Positions 1 to 9,189 are shown, counted from the stretch's first letter. The stretch is 64,000 nucleotides of DNA from Pseudomonas kribbensis (GCF_003352185.1 NZ_CP029608.1:1798001-1862000); one strand, 5' to 3'. A program made the numbers and translations. The notes: a model not told the origin generated them from the sequence alone.

Positions 1-1872
1 GGTGTATGGACGCGTCAGGCGCACCTGCTTCAGGCGCGCAATAACGATACGCCGGAAAGTGTGCTGGAACGTCTGTGGCAGGCGCACGACCTGAATGCCT
101 TCAACCGTACCGTTAACCAGCGTCTGGTGGCGCAACTGGAGCAAGCGGGCGAAAACGAAGAAGTGCAGAAAATGCTCGACTGGATGGCCCGCCTCGATGC
201 GTTGACGACAGACGATCACCATCGCACGTTCGACGCCATGCAGTCCGGCCGACTGCTCAAGTGGCTGGATTCGCGCCAGCCGCAAGCCGGACAGCTCGAA
301 GCCATTACCGAACATCTGGCCGTCAATGGCGGAGGCCCGCAGTTCGGGATTTTCCTGCTGGATCTGGACAACGACATCGACAAACTGCAAATCAGTCTCG
401 ACAGCTTGCTCGAAGGTCAGTGCAAGGCGTTCAGGATCGTCGTGTTCACCACCGGTGAAGCGCCGGCGGCGACCACTGCCCAGAACACGCTGCACTTTGT
501 CCGCGTGACGCCAGGCAACCTGGTCGACAAGCTCAACCAGAGTGCCCGCCAGTCGCCATGCGACTGGGTTCTTCTGGCGCAAGCTGGGGATGAGTTCACC
601 GCCAGCGGTCTGTTGCGCGCCAGCCTGGAGCTGATGAATGCCGGCGATTGCCGTGCCGTGTCCACCGACGAAGTCCAGCGCGCAGAAAACGGTGCTCTGG
701 TGGACGTATTCCGTCCGGGCTTCAACCTGGATCTGCTGCTGAGCCTGCCGGCGATGATGGCGCGTCACTGGTTGATTCGTCGCGATGCGCTGGTCGAGGC
801 CGGCGGTTATTCGGCGGACTTCAGCAAGGCGCTGGAATTCGACTTGCTGCTGCGCATCATCGAGCAGGATGGCCTCAACAGTCTGGCCCATCTCGATGAG
901 CCGCTGCTGATCACCCAGGCGCCGGTGATGGAAGAAAATGCTCACGAGCGCCTGGCCCTGCTGCGTCATCTGGGTAACCGTGGCTACAAGGCCAAGGTCA
1001 CGTCGTCCGTGCCGGGCATTTACCAGATCGACTATCACCACAGCGATCGCCCTCTGGTGTCGGTCATTGTGCCGGCCGGCGACGATCTGCCGGCCCTGCA
1101 ACGCTGCCTGGAGGGGGTGCAGCTGCGCACCCGGTATCAAAAGTACGAAATTCTGGTCGCCACCACGGGCGCGCAGTCGGCGCAAGTCAATGACTGGCTC
1201 GGCACCTATCAGCATCCGAAAGTCCGGGTGCTGCGCGTCGATCAGTCGCTGAGCGTGCCGGCGTTGTACAACGCCGCCAGCCAGCAGGCGCAGGGCGAGT
1301 ATCTGGTATTGCTGGCTGCCGACGCGGAAGTGGTCAACCCGAACTGGCTCGACTCGTTGCTCAACCACGCCCTGCGTCCGGAAGTCGGCGTGGTCGGTCC
1401 GAAACTGGTGGACCGTGACGGCAAGATCAGCCAGGCCGGTCTGATTCTTGGCATGAACGGTGGCGTCGGCTCGGCATTCGTTGGCGAGAAACACGATGCC
1501 GAGGGTTATCTGTACCGGTTGTCCGTGGATCAGAACTACTCGGCGGTTTCGAGCGTGTGCCTGATGGTGCGCAAAGAACTGTTCGAGGGGGTGGACGGTC
1601 TGGACACCGGCACGTTCTCCCAGGGTTTCAGCGATGTCGATCTGTGTCTGAAAGCCGCTCAGGCTGGTTTCCTCACCGTCTGGACGCCATCGGTGCAAGT
1701 CATTCATCAGGCCGAAACGACCCCGGCAATCCAGGCACTGGCTGCGCTGCAGGAAAAATGGGCCGCAGCTTTCGCCCAGGATCAGGCTTACAACGCGAAC
1801 CTGAGTCTGAGTGGCAAAGGCTTTGTTCTGAACGACAGCGCTTCGCTGAACTGGGCGCAACTGATCGCCTAG
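1..1872 (+). CDS. GT2-type glycosyltransferase, flagellin glycosylation (5' truncated by window edge)
   Basis: The frame is open from the first base, so the true start lies upstream; 623 residues are visible. The C-terminal half (from about visible residue 350) is a family 2 glycosyltransferase domain: it opens with PLVSVIVPAGDD, has the nucleotide-sugar-type stretch LLAADAEVVNP, and ends with a GFSDVDLCLKAAQAGF segment typical of the acceptor side. The preceding 250 residues look like a second, more degenerate GT2 domain (IFLLDLDNDIDKLQISLDSL, then AGDEF). Tandem GT2 proteins at this place beside fliC are the Fgt-type flagellin glycosyltransferases of pseudomonads. It lies 30 bases ahead of pseB. 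The exact sugar transferred cannot be read from the sequence. Confidence 0.85.
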   Translation, partial: GVWTRQAHLLQARNNDTPESVLERLWQAHDLNAFNRTVNQRLVAQLEQAGENEEVQKMLDWMARLDALTTDDHHRTFDAMQSGRLLKWLDSRQPQAGQLEAITEHLAVNGGGPQFGIFLLDLDNDIDKLQISLDSLLEGQCKAFRIVVFTTGEAPAATTAQNTLHFVRVTPGNLVDKLNQSARQSPCDWVLLAQAGDEFTASGLLRASLELMNAGDCRAVSTDEVQRAENGALVDVFRPGFNLDLLLSLPAMMARHWLIRRDALVEAGGYSADFSKALEFDLLLRIIEQDGLNSLAHLDEPLLITQAPVMEENAHERLALLRHLGNRGYKAKVTSSVPGIYQIDYHHSDRPLVSVIVPAGDDLPALQRCLEGVQLRTRYQKYEILVATTGAQSAQVNDWLGTYQHPKVRVLRVDQSLSVPALYNAASQQAQGEYLVLLAADAEVVNPNWLDSLLNHALRPEVGVVGPKLVDRDGKISQAGLILGMNGGVGSAFVGEKHDAEGYLYRLSVDQNYSAVSSVCLMVRKELFEGVDGLDTGTFSQGFSDVDLCLKAAQAGFLTVWTPSVQVIHQAETTPAIQALAALQEKWAAAFAQDQAYNANLSLSGKGFVLNDSASLNWAQLIA

Positions 1873-1902
1873 GTCTGGCGCATAGAGAACAGGACTCAAG
1901 AC

Positions 1903-2904
1903 ATGTTCAACGGAAAATCGATTTTCATCTCCGGTGGCACCGGCTCCTTCGGGCGCAAATTCATTGCGCGCCTGCTGGAGCAATACCAGCCCAAGCGCGT
2001 GGTGGTGTTCTCCCGGGATGAACTCAAACAATACGAAATGCAGCAGACGTTCAACGCGCCGTGCATGCGTTACTTCCTCGGTGATGTGCGCGACGCCGAG
2101 CGTCTGCGCCAGGCCATGCGCGGCATCGATTACGTGGTGCATGCCGCGGCGTTGAAGCAGGTGCCGGCGGCGGAGTACAACCCGACCGAATGCATCCGTA
2201 CCAACGTCAATGGCGCGGAGAACATCATCGCCGCCGCCATCGACAACGGCGTGAAGAAAGTCGTCGCGCTGTCCACCGACAAGGCGGCGAGCCCGATCAA
2301 CCTGTACGGTGCCACCAAGTTGCTGTCGGACAAGTTGTTCGTCGCCGCCAACAACATTGCCGGTGAGCAACAGACGCGTTTTGCCGTGGTGCGCTACGGC
2401 AACGTGGCGGGTTCGCGCGGCTCGGTGGTGCCGTTTTTCAGCCAGCTGATTGTCGATGGCGCGACAGAGCTGCCGATCACCGACGAGCGCATGACCCGTT
2501 TCTGGATCACCCTCGATCACGGCGTGCAATTCGTCCTCGACAGCTTTGCACGGATGCACGGCGGTGAAGTGTTCGTGCCGAAGATCCCGTCGATCCGCAT
2601 TGTCGATCTCGCGCGGGGAATGGCCGAACATCTGCCGCACAAGAACGTCGGCATCCGTCCGGGCGAGAAGCTGCACGAACTGATGGTGCCGCTGGACGAT
2701 GCGCGGATGACCCTGGAGTTCGAAGATCACTATACGATCCAGCCTTCGATCCGCTTCACCAGCGTCGATGTCGATTTTGCCGTCGATAAACTCGGCGAGC
2801 ACGGGCGGCCGGTGGGTGAGGACTTTGAGTACCGCTCCGACACCAACCCGCACTTCCTGTCGGTGGGGCAGATCGCCGACCTGCACGCGAAGCTGTCGGT
2901 ATGA
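1903..2904 (+). CDS. pseB: UDP-N-acetylglucosamine 4,6-dehydratase (inverting), PseB
   Basis: First enzyme of pseudaminic acid synthesis: it dehydrates and C5-epimerises UDP-GlcNAc to the 4-keto-6-deoxy-L-arabino sugar in the cytoplasm. The 333-residue protein is a short-chain dehydrogenase-type nucleotide-sugar enzyme. The NAD-binding GGTGSFG motif is at residues 10-16, DVRDAERL follows the second beta unit, and the YGATK motif stands in the active-site position after STDKAA. Length is normal for PseB. The ATG follows an AGGA-containing leader. The stop overlaps the pseC start by 4 bases (ATGA), showing an operon. The non-inverting, membrane-bound dehydratases of the WbpM type are much longer, which argues against that alternative. 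Confidence 0.95.
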   Translation: MFNGKSIFISGGTGSFGRKFIARLLEQYQPKRVVVFSRDELKQYEMQQTFNAPCMRYFLGDVRDAERLRQAMRGIDYVVHAAALKQVPAAEYNPTECIRTNVNGAENIIAAAIDNGVKKVVALSTDKAASPINLYGATKLLSDKLFVAANNIAGEQQTRFAVVRYGNVAGSRGSVVPFFSQLIVDGATELPITDERMTRFWITLDHGVQFVLDSFARMHGGEVFVPKIPSIRIVDLARGMAEHLPHKNVGIRPGEKLHELMVPLDDARMTLEFEDHYTIQPSIRFTSVDVDFAVDKLGEHGRPVGEDFEYRSDTNPHFLSVGQIADLHAKLSV

Positions 2905-4058
2905 TCCCCTACGGTCGGCAAAGCCTCGACCAGGCGGACATCGACGCGGTGGTCGAGGTGTTGCAGTCCGACTGGCTCACTCAAGGCCCGACCATCGAGC
3001 GCTTCGAGCAGGCGATGGCCGAGCGTTGCCAGGCGGATTTCGCGGTCGCGGTGTGCAACGCCACGGCGGCGTTGCACATTGCCTGCCTGGCCGCAGGACT
3101 GGGAGCGGGCGACCGTTTGTGGACCACGCCGAACACCTTTCTCGCGTCGGCCAACTGCGGTCGTTACTGCGGCGCCGACGTTGATTTCGTGGACATCGAT
3201 CCGCTGACCTGGAACCTCGATGCCGAAGTTCTGGCCAGCAAACTCGACGCTGCCGAACGCGACGGCACCTTGCCCAAAGTGTTGGTGGCGGTGGCGTTCT
3301 CCGGGCAGAGCTGCGACATGCGGCGAATCGCCGAACTGGCCGAGCGCTACAACTTCACCGTGATCGAAGACGCCTCCCACGCGGTTGGCGCCAGCTACGC
3401 CGGGCGTCCGGTGGGCTGCGGTGAATTCGCGGCGATGACGGTGTTCAGCTTCCACCCGGTGAAGATCGTTACCAGCGGCGAAGGCGGCATGGTGCTGACC
3501 AATCGTCCGGAACTGGCCGAGCGTTTGCAACGCCTGCGCAGCCACGGCATGACCCGCGATCCGCAGCAGATGACCGAGCCCAGTCACGGGCCGTGGTATT
3601 ACCAGCAGGTCGGGCTGGGTTTCAATTATCGGATCACCGACCTGCAAGCGGCGCTGGGCCTGTCACAGCTGAGCAAGCTGGACGACTTCATCGCCCGTCG
3701 CCGGGAGCTCGCCGCACGTTACGAGCGTTTGCTGGCGTATTTGCCGGTTACCGTGCCGGGCATCCAGCCGGACGCCGAATCGGCCTGGCACCTTTACGTG
3801 GTGCGCTTGCAGACCGATCGCATCAGCCTCAGCCACCGTCAGGTGTTCGAAGGCTTGCGCGCCGCCGGCATCGGCGTGAACCTGCACTACATTCCGGTGC
3901 ATCTGCAGCCGTACTATCGTGAACTGGGTTTCGCCGAGGGAGACTTTCCCGAGGCCGAGCGTTATTACGCCGAAGCGATCAGCCTGCCGCTGTTTCCGTT
4001 GCTGAGCGATCAGCAACAGGATTACGTGGTCGAGCAATTGCGTCGATTGACTGAATGA
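2901..4058 (+). CDS. pseC: UDP-4-amino-4,6-dideoxy-N-acetyl-L-altrosamine transaminase, PseC
   Basis: PLP-dependent aminotransferase of the DegT/DnrJ/EryC1 family. It converts the PseB 4-keto product to UDP-4-amino-4,6-dideoxy-AltNAc using glutamate. The 385-residue protein shows the N-terminal IPYGRQSLD, a VIEDASHAVGASY segment that places the PLP-contacting Asp, and the Schiff-base lysine in FHPVKIVTSGEGG (about Lys188). The C-terminal HLYVVRL and GVNLHYIPVHLQPYY stretches are typical of PseC. It overlaps pseB by 4 bases and is followed after 31 bases by the methylase gene, so it is part of one transcript. Confidence 0.95.
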   Translation: MIPYGRQSLDQADIDAVVEVLQSDWLTQGPTIERFEQAMAERCQADFAVAVCNATAALHIACLAAGLGAGDRLWTTPNTFLASANCGRYCGADVDFVDIDPLTWNLDAEVLASKLDAAERDGTLPKVLVAVAFSGQSCDMRRIAELAERYNFTVIEDASHAVGASYAGRPVGCGEFAAMTVFSFHPVKIVTSGEGGMVLTNRPELAERLQRLRSHGMTRDPQQMTEPSHGPWYYQQVGLGFNYRITDLQAALGLSQLSKLDDFIARRRELAARYERLLAYLPVTVPGIQPDAESAWHLYVVRLQTDRISLSHRQVFEGLRAAGIGVNLHYIPVHLQPYYRELGFAEGDFPEAERYYAEAISLPLFPLLSDQQQDYVVEQLRRLTE

Positions 4059-4089
4059 GTGCCGCTGCGGCGGTGGATGGAAAACGGCA

Positions 4090-4710
4090 ATGCGTGATCT
4101 GAGCGAACAGGAACAATTCTGGCAGGGCGAATTCGGTAACCAGTACGTCGACCGCAACGTCGGGCAACCGCTGGTGGCCGCCAACCTGGCGTTGTTCGCC
4201 AAGGCACTGACCCGGGCCGGGCGGATCGACAGCCTGCTGGAATTGGGCACCAACGCCGGCAACAACTTGCAGGCGTTGCGTCAGTTGTTGCCGCGCTGCG
4301 AACTGTTCGGTGTCGAAATCAACGCCAGCGCTTGTGCCCAGGCCCGGGCGCTGGACATTGCGCAGATCTGGCACGGATCGCTGTTCGACTTTCCCCGGGA
4401 GCGCCAATACGACCTGACGCTCAGCAAAGGCGTGCTGATTCATCTGGCCCCGGAGCTGTTGCCGACCGCTTATGCGCAGTTGTACGAACTGAGCCAGCGC
4501 TACATTCTGATCGCCGAATACTACAATCCGTCGCCGGTGGAAGTGTCCTATCGCGGCAACAGCGGCAAGTTGTTCAAGCGCGATTTCGCCGGGGAAATGC
4601 TCGATCGCTATCCGGATCTGCAACTGCTGGATTACGGCTTCGGTTATCACCGCGATCCGCAATTCCCGCTGGATGACGTCACCTGGTTCCTGCTGGAAAA
4701 ACGCCCTTGA
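4090..4710 (+). CDS. Pseudaminic acid biosynthesis-associated methyltransferase
   Basis: A 206-residue SAM-dependent methyltransferase of the class found inside Pse operons. The SAM site is visible as LLELGTNAGNNL (about residues 51-62), with the acidic end of the next strand in FGVEINASA, and the motif LTLSKGVLIHL further on. The substrate is not known from sequence; the position between pseC and pseF suggests that a Pse precursor or the finished sugar is methylated. The last 4 bases overlap the TTG start of pseF. Core Pse synthesis does not need a methylase, so this is a decoration gene. Confidence 0.85.
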   Translation: MRDLSEQEQFWQGEFGNQYVDRNVGQPLVAANLALFAKALTRAGRIDSLLELGTNAGNNLQALRQLLPRCELFGVEINASACAQARALDIAQIWHGSLFDFPRERQYDLTLSKGVLIHLAPELLPTAYAQLYELSQRYILIAEYYNPSPVEVSYRGNSGKLFKRDFAGEMLDRYPDLQLLDYGFGYHRDPQFPLDDVTWFLLEKRP

Positions 4711-5402
4711 GCAACGTCGCAATCATCCCGGCCCGTGGCGGAAGCAAACGCATTCCGCGCAAGAACCTCAAACCGTTCGACGGTGTGCCGATGATTGCCC
4801 GTTCGATTCGCACGGCACTGGATTCGGGGTTGTTCGACCAGGTGGTGGTCAGCACCGATGACGAGGAGATTGCCGAGCTGGCACAGGCTCATGGTGTGCA
4901 GGTACCGTTCTTGCGTCCGGCGCAGTTGGCCGATGACTTCACCGGTACGGCGGCGGTGATCGTGCATGCCTTGCAGCAATTGCCGCACTTTGATTACGCC
5001 TGTTGCGTGTACGCCACGGCGCCGTTGTTGCAGGCGCGGTTCCTGCGTCAGGGGCTCGAGTTGCTGGAGCAGCATCCCGACAAGTCCTTTGCTTTTTCGG
5101 TCACCGATTTTGGCTTTCCGGTACAGCGTGCCTTGACCCTCGACTGTCAGGGTGCGCTGACGGCGATGTACCCCGAGTTTCGCAATACCCGTTCGCAGGA
5201 TCTGCCGGCCGCCTTTCAGGATGCCGGCCAGTTCTACTGGGGTCGCAGCGAGGCCTGGTTGCGTGGCGAGGTGCTGTATTCGCCGGCCAGCCTGCCGGTG
5301 ATTCTGCCCCGGCATCTGGTGCAGGACATCGACACCGCTGAAGACTGGAAACGCGCCGAGTATCTCTACGCGGCACTCAAGGCCGGCGGAGAGCTGCAAT
5401 GA
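4707..5402 (+). CDS. pseF: Pseudaminic acid cytidylyltransferase, PseF
   Basis: Activates pseudaminic acid with CTP to CMP-Pse, the donor used by flagellin glycosyltransferases. The 231-residue protein opens with the CMP-sugar synthetase signature IIPARGGSKRIPRKN (residues 6-20), followed by STDDEEIAELA and the RPAQLADDFTGT segment. Its length is standard for PseF. The chosen start is TTG (4707), which overlaps the methylase stop; no in-frame ATG precedes the conserved motif. The stop overlaps the pseG ATG by 4 bases, so translation is probably coupled. Confidence 0.93.
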   Translation: MSNVAIIPARGGSKRIPRKNLKPFDGVPMIARSIRTALDSGLFDQVVVSTDDEEIAELAQAHGVQVPFLRPAQLADDFTGTAAVIVHALQQLPHFDYACCVYATAPLLQARFLRQGLELLEQHPDKSFAFSVTDFGFPVQRALTLDCQGALTAMYPEFRNTRSQDLPAAFQDAGQFYWGRSEAWLRGEVLYSPASLPVILPRHLVQDIDTAEDWKRAEYLYAALKAGGELQ

Positions 5403-6901
5403 GAGTACTGATCCGCGCCGACGCCTCGCCGACCATCGGCAGCGGCCATATCGCCCGATGCCTGACGCTGGCGCGAGTGTTGCGCGCCCAGGGCAGTCAC
5501 GTGGCGTTTGCCTGTCGGCGCTTGCCGGGGCATCGGCTCGATGCGTTGCAGAGTGAAGGCTTCGAGACGTTCGCGTTGCCGGATCGCTACGCCGGTGAAG
5601 ATCCGGAGCAGGCCATCGAATCGATGCTGCCGTGGCAGGCGGATATCGATGCGCTGGCGACGCAGCTGGAGGGACAGGCCGAATTCGACTGGGTCATCGC
5701 CGACCATTACGGCCTCGATCATCACTGGCAGACCGCCGCCCGGCGCTTCGCGCCACGGATCGCCGCCGTGGACGATCTGGCGACCCGTCGCTACAGCGTG
5801 GATCTGCTGCTCAATCAGAACCTCTCCGGCCTCAGTGAAAACTATCAGCCGCTGCTGCCGGCCGGCTGCCGGACGTTGCTCGGCCCGCGCTTTGCCATGC
5901 TGCGCGAAGAGTTCAGCGGCCCGGCCATCGAGATCAAACCCGTGGCGCGGCGGGTGCTGGTGAATTTCGGCGGCTTCGACGCTGCCCGGCAGACCCATCA
6001 CGCGATGCTGGCGCTGGCGGATTTTTCCGGGCTTGAAGTGGACTTTGTCGCCGGTGCCGACAACCCGGCATGGGCAGAAATGCAGGCACTGGCCGAGCTG
6101 CGGCCGAACTGGCGCCTGCACAGTTTTGTCAGTGACTTTCATCGACGCATGACCGAAGCCGATCTGTTCATCGGCGCCGGTGGTGGCACCAGTTGGGAGC
6201 GCGCGGCCTTGGGCCTGCCGACGATCTGCATTGCCGTGTCGAACAACCAGCAGGCCAACGGCGAGGTGATGGCGGCGGCCGGGGCTCATGTGTTCATGGG
6301 CGCCCGGGAGCAGGTGAGCGTCGAGCAACTGCGTGATGCCATCGGTTTTGTCGTCGACAATTTTTATTTGCGGCAGAGCCTGGCCGAGCGTTCACGGCAA
6401 CTGGTCGACGGACGCGGCGCGCTGCGTGTCGCGGCGGCACTGGCCGGTGCGGTGCTCAAGTTGCGTGCAGTGACGCTGGACGATGCGCAGGTTTTGTTCG
6501 ACGGGCGCAATGCCGACGCCGTGCAGCGCTGGTCAGTGAAGAGCGGCGTGATCGAATGGTCGCAGCATCTGGACTGGTTGAACGCCAGTCTGCGCAATCC
6601 TCAACGGCTGTTGTTGATCGCCGAGGCCGATGACGGCCCGGTCGGTGTGTTGCGCTACGATCTGCGCGGTTTCGAGGCCGAGGTTTCGCTGTATCTGCTG
6701 GAGGGGCGATTCGGTCTCGGCTGGGGCAGGGCGCTGCTGACGCGGGGCGAGGCGTTCGTCACGACGCACTGGCCGCAATTGACCGCGATCAGCGCACAGG
6801 TCTTGCCGGCCAATCAGGCCTCATTGAATGTATTTCGTGACGCCGGGTTCACCCAAAGTGCCTGCGCGTTCACCAAGGATTTGAAGGAACACCGTTCATG
6901 A
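5399..6901 (+). CDS. pseG: PseG UDP-sugar hydrolase fused to a PseH-like N-acetyltransferase domain
   Basis: Residues 1 to about 345 are PseG, the hydrolase that removes UDP from UDP-2,4-diacetamido-2,4,6-trideoxy-altrose. They show the opening MRVLIRADASPTIGSGH with the conserved His, and the GT-B-like nucleotide site FIGAGGGTSWERAALGLPT. Residues from about 355 to 490 form a GNAT acetyltransferase domain: it begins LRAVTLDDAQVLF, has a P-loop-like FGLGWGRALL and ends ANQASLNVFRDAGF, as GNATs do. Stand-alone PseG is about 280-360 residues, so at 500 residues this is a fusion. No separate pseH exists in the operon, so the fused domain very likely supplies the 4-N-acetylation step. The gene overlaps both neighbours by 4 bases. 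Confidence 0.93.
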   Translation: MRVLIRADASPTIGSGHIARCLTLARVLRAQGSHVAFACRRLPGHRLDALQSEGFETFALPDRYAGEDPEQAIESMLPWQADIDALATQLEGQAEFDWVIADHYGLDHHWQTAARRFAPRIAAVDDLATRRYSVDLLLNQNLSGLSENYQPLLPAGCRTLLGPRFAMLREEFSGPAIEIKPVARRVLVNFGGFDAARQTHHAMLALADFSGLEVDFVAGADNPAWAEMQALAELRPNWRLHSFVSDFHRRMTEADLFIGAGGGTSWERAALGLPTICIAVSNNQQANGEVMAAAGAHVFMGAREQVSVEQLRDAIGFVVDNFYLRQSLAERSRQLVDGRGALRVAAALAGAVLKLRAVTLDDAQVLFDGRNADAVQRWSVKSGVIEWSQHLDWLNASLRNPQRLLLIAEADDGPVGVLRYDLRGFEAEVSLYLLEGRFGLGWGRALLTRGEAFVTTHWPQLTAISAQVLPANQASLNVFRDAGFTQSACAFTKDLKEHRS

Positions 6902-7950
6902 ACAGTTTCAAGATTGGCGATCGCCTGATCGGTGCCGACGCACCGCCATTCATCATTGCTGAAATGAGCGGCAACCATAACCAGTCGCTGGACGTCGCCC
7001 TGCAGATTGTCGAGGCGGCGGCCAAGGCCGGTGCCCATGCCTTGAAGCTGCAAACCTACACCGCTGAAACCATGACGCTGGATCTGGCGGAAGGCGAATT
7101 CTTCATCAAGGATCCGAACAGCCTGTGGGCCGGCACGTCGCTGTACGATCTGTACGAAAAGGCCCACACGCCGTGGGAATGGCACGCCCCGATCTTCGCC
7201 CGGGCCAAGGAGCTGGGCATGCTCGCGTTTTCGACGCCGTTCGATGACAGCGCCGTGGACTTTCTCGAGAGCCTCGACGTGCCGGCCTACAAGATCGCCA
7301 GCTTCGAAAACACGGATCTGCCGCTGATTCGTCGCGTCGCGGCGACCGGCAAGCCGCTGATCATTTCCACCGGCATGGCCAGCATCGCCGAGCTCGACGA
7401 AACCGTGCGCGCGGCCCGTGAAGCCGGGTGCAAGGATCTGGTGCTGCTCAAGTGCACCAGCACTTACCCGGCGACGCCGCTCAACAGCAATGTGCGCACG
7501 ATCCCGCATCTGCGAGAGCTGTTCGGTTGTCAGGTGGGGCTGTCCGATCATTCGATGGGCGTTGGTGTGTCGGTGGCCGCTGTGGCGCTCGGGGCTACGG
7601 TGGTTGAAAAGCACTTCACCCTCGACCGCGCGGCGGGCGGGGTGGACGCGAGTTTCTCGCTGGAGCCCGCGGAAATGGCCAGCCTGGTGGTCGAAACCGA
7701 GCGCGCCTGGCAGGCCATGGGCCAGGTGCATTATGGCGTGACCGAGGCTGAGAAAAAGTCCCTGGTCTACCGTCGGTCGCTGTACGTCACGGCCGACATG
7801 GCGGCCGGTGAACCCTTCACGGCGGCCAATCTGCGTGCCATTCGTCCCGGTCTCGGTCTGCCGCCCAAGCACACCGACGCCATCCTCGGCCGCCGCGCGC
7901 GCGCGCCGATCAAACGCGGCACGCCGCTGGACTGGTCGCTGGTCGAATAA
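6898..7950 (+). CDS. pseI: Pseudaminic acid synthase, PseI
   Basis: Condenses 2,4-diacetamido-2,4,6-trideoxy-altrose with phosphoenolpyruvate to give pseudaminic acid. The 350-residue protein belongs to the NeuB family. The N-terminal barrel shows FIIAEMSGNHNQS, LKLQTYT, KIASFENTDLPLI, ISTGMAS and GLSDHSMG, and the KHFTLDR motif carries an active-site lysine/histidine pair. The C-terminal SAF (antifreeze-like) domain is seen as YVTADMAAGEPFTAANLRAI. Motif content fits PseI rather than sialic acid synthase NeuB, in agreement with the operon. It starts inside the last codons of pseG and is the last gene of the overlapping string. Confidence 0.95.
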   Translation: MNSFKIGDRLIGADAPPFIIAEMSGNHNQSLDVALQIVEAAAKAGAHALKLQTYTAETMTLDLAEGEFFIKDPNSLWAGTSLYDLYEKAHTPWEWHAPIFARAKELGMLAFSTPFDDSAVDFLESLDVPAYKIASFENTDLPLIRRVAATGKPLIISTGMASIAELDETVRAAREAGCKDLVLLKCTSTYPATPLNSNVRTIPHLRELFGCQVGLSDHSMGVGVSVAAVALGATVVEKHFTLDRAAGGVDASFSLEPAEMASLVVETERAWQAMGQVHYGVTEAEKKSLVYRRSLYVTADMAAGEPFTAANLRAIRPGLGLPPKHTDAILGRRARAPIKRGTPLDWSLVE

Positions 7951-8176
7951 CCCGATCTGCACCGATTCGGCAAAATAGCGTGACCTGCGAGTCATAACGC
8001 GCATCTTCACTGTATTGTATTGACCGGGGAGATGGCGCCTGGCCCGTTATCGGTTGCAGTGATAGCCCTTTGCGCTCCCCGTGGCTGCCCGTTGTGGCGG
8101 CCGTTTTCTGTTTGTCGGCGCCCCTCGAAATCCTTGCGAGCGGTGGTATTGGGCTGTTTATTATTGGGAAGCCGTA

Positions 8177-9103
8177 ATGATTGGCATAAAAAGCATTGCG
8201 AGCTACGTTCCTGTAGCCGGCGTGGACAATTACGCACAAGGTGCAAAATTCGAGAAGGATGAAGAATTCATCCTCGGCAAGATCGGTTCGGCCTTCCTGC
8301 CACGCAAAGACGCAGAACAGGAAACTTCCGATCTGTGCGTTGAAGCGGCCAATGCGCTGTTTGCCAGCAATCCTGAGCTGAAACGTGAATCCATCGATGC
8401 GTTGATCGTCGTGACCCAGAACGGTGACGAAGAAGGCCTGCCGCATACGGCAGCGATCGTGCAGGACAAGCTCGGTCTGCCGACCAATGTCGCCGCGTTC
8501 GACATTTCCCTGGGTTGCTCCGGTTACGTTTACGGCATCTACGCGATCAAGGGCTTCATGGAAGCCGCCGGCCTGAAGAACGGTTTGCTGATCACTGCCG
8601 ACCCGTATTCGAAAATCGTCGACCCGGAAGACCGCAACACCACCATGCTGTTCGGCGACGCCGCCACCGCGACCTGGATGGGTGAAGACCCGGTCTGGGC
8701 GCTGGGCAAGGCCAAATTCGGCACCGACGGTTCGGGTGCACCGCACCTGAAAGTCACCGATGGCGTGTTCTTCATGAACGGTCGTCAGGTGTTCAACTTT
8801 GCATTGTTGAAAGTCCCGGCGCACTTGCATGAGTTGCTCGACGATTCCGGCCTCAACGCCGATGACATTGATGCATTCTGCATTCACCAGGGCAGCGCGG
8901 CGATTGTCGATGCCGTGGCGCGGCGCTTCGAAGGCGAGCCGGAGAAGTTCATCAAGGACATGGTCGAGACCGGCAATACCGTGTCGTCGAGCATTCCGCT
9001 GCTGCTGGAGAAGCACGCGCTGGATTCCAGCTGGAACCGAGTGGCGCTCAGCGGTTTCGGCGTCGGTCTTTCGTGGGGTTCGGCGATTATCTATCGTCCT
9101 TGA
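8177..9103 (+). CDS. 3-oxoacyl-ACP synthase III (FabH-like) of the flagellar glycosylation locus
   Basis: A 308-residue thiolase-fold enzyme with the complete KAS III triad: Cys114 in LGCSGYVYG, His237 in HQGS and Asn267 in GNTVSSS. It opens with MIGIKSIASYVP. I chose the ATG at 8177; an upstream ATG in frame would add 32 residues unlike the family. KAS III starts fatty acid chains by condensing acyl-CoA with malonyl-ACP. Position beside the flagellin glycosyltransferases suggests a role in making a short acyl group for the flagellar glycan, as proposed for the homologue in the P. syringae glycosylation island. It has its own 226-base leader and a strong terminator. The housekeeping fabH role is less likely here. 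Confidence 0.88.
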   Translation: MIGIKSIASYVPVAGVDNYAQGAKFEKDEEFILGKIGSAFLPRKDAEQETSDLCVEAANALFASNPELKRESIDALIVVTQNGDEEGLPHTAAIVQDKLGLPTNVAAFDISLGCSGYVYGIYAIKGFMEAAGLKNGLLITADPYSKIVDPEDRNTTMLFGDAATATWMGEDPVWALGKAKFGTDGSGAPHLKVTDGVFFMNGRQVFNFALLKVPAHLHELLDDSGLNADDIDAFCIHQGSAAIVDAVARRFEGEPEKFIKDMVETGNTVSSSIPLLLEKHALDSSWNRVALSGFGVGLSWGSAIIYRP

Positions 9104-9125
9104 ACCCACCCAAAACGACGGATAC

Positions 9126-9166
9126 AAAAATAGCGTTCAAGGGGTAACCTTGAACGCTATTTTTTT
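9126..9166 (+). terminator. Rho-independent terminator after the KAS III gene
   Basis: A perfect long hairpin: the arm AAAAATAGCGTTCAAGG (from 9126) pairs with its complement from 9148 and runs into a seven-T tract. It begins 22 bases after the KAS III stop and ends just before the ribosome binding site of the Maf gene. The A-rich 5' arm would let it work in both directions. Confidence 0.9.
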
Positions 9167-9189
9167 GCCTGAAAGGAGCGTGAGGCGCC

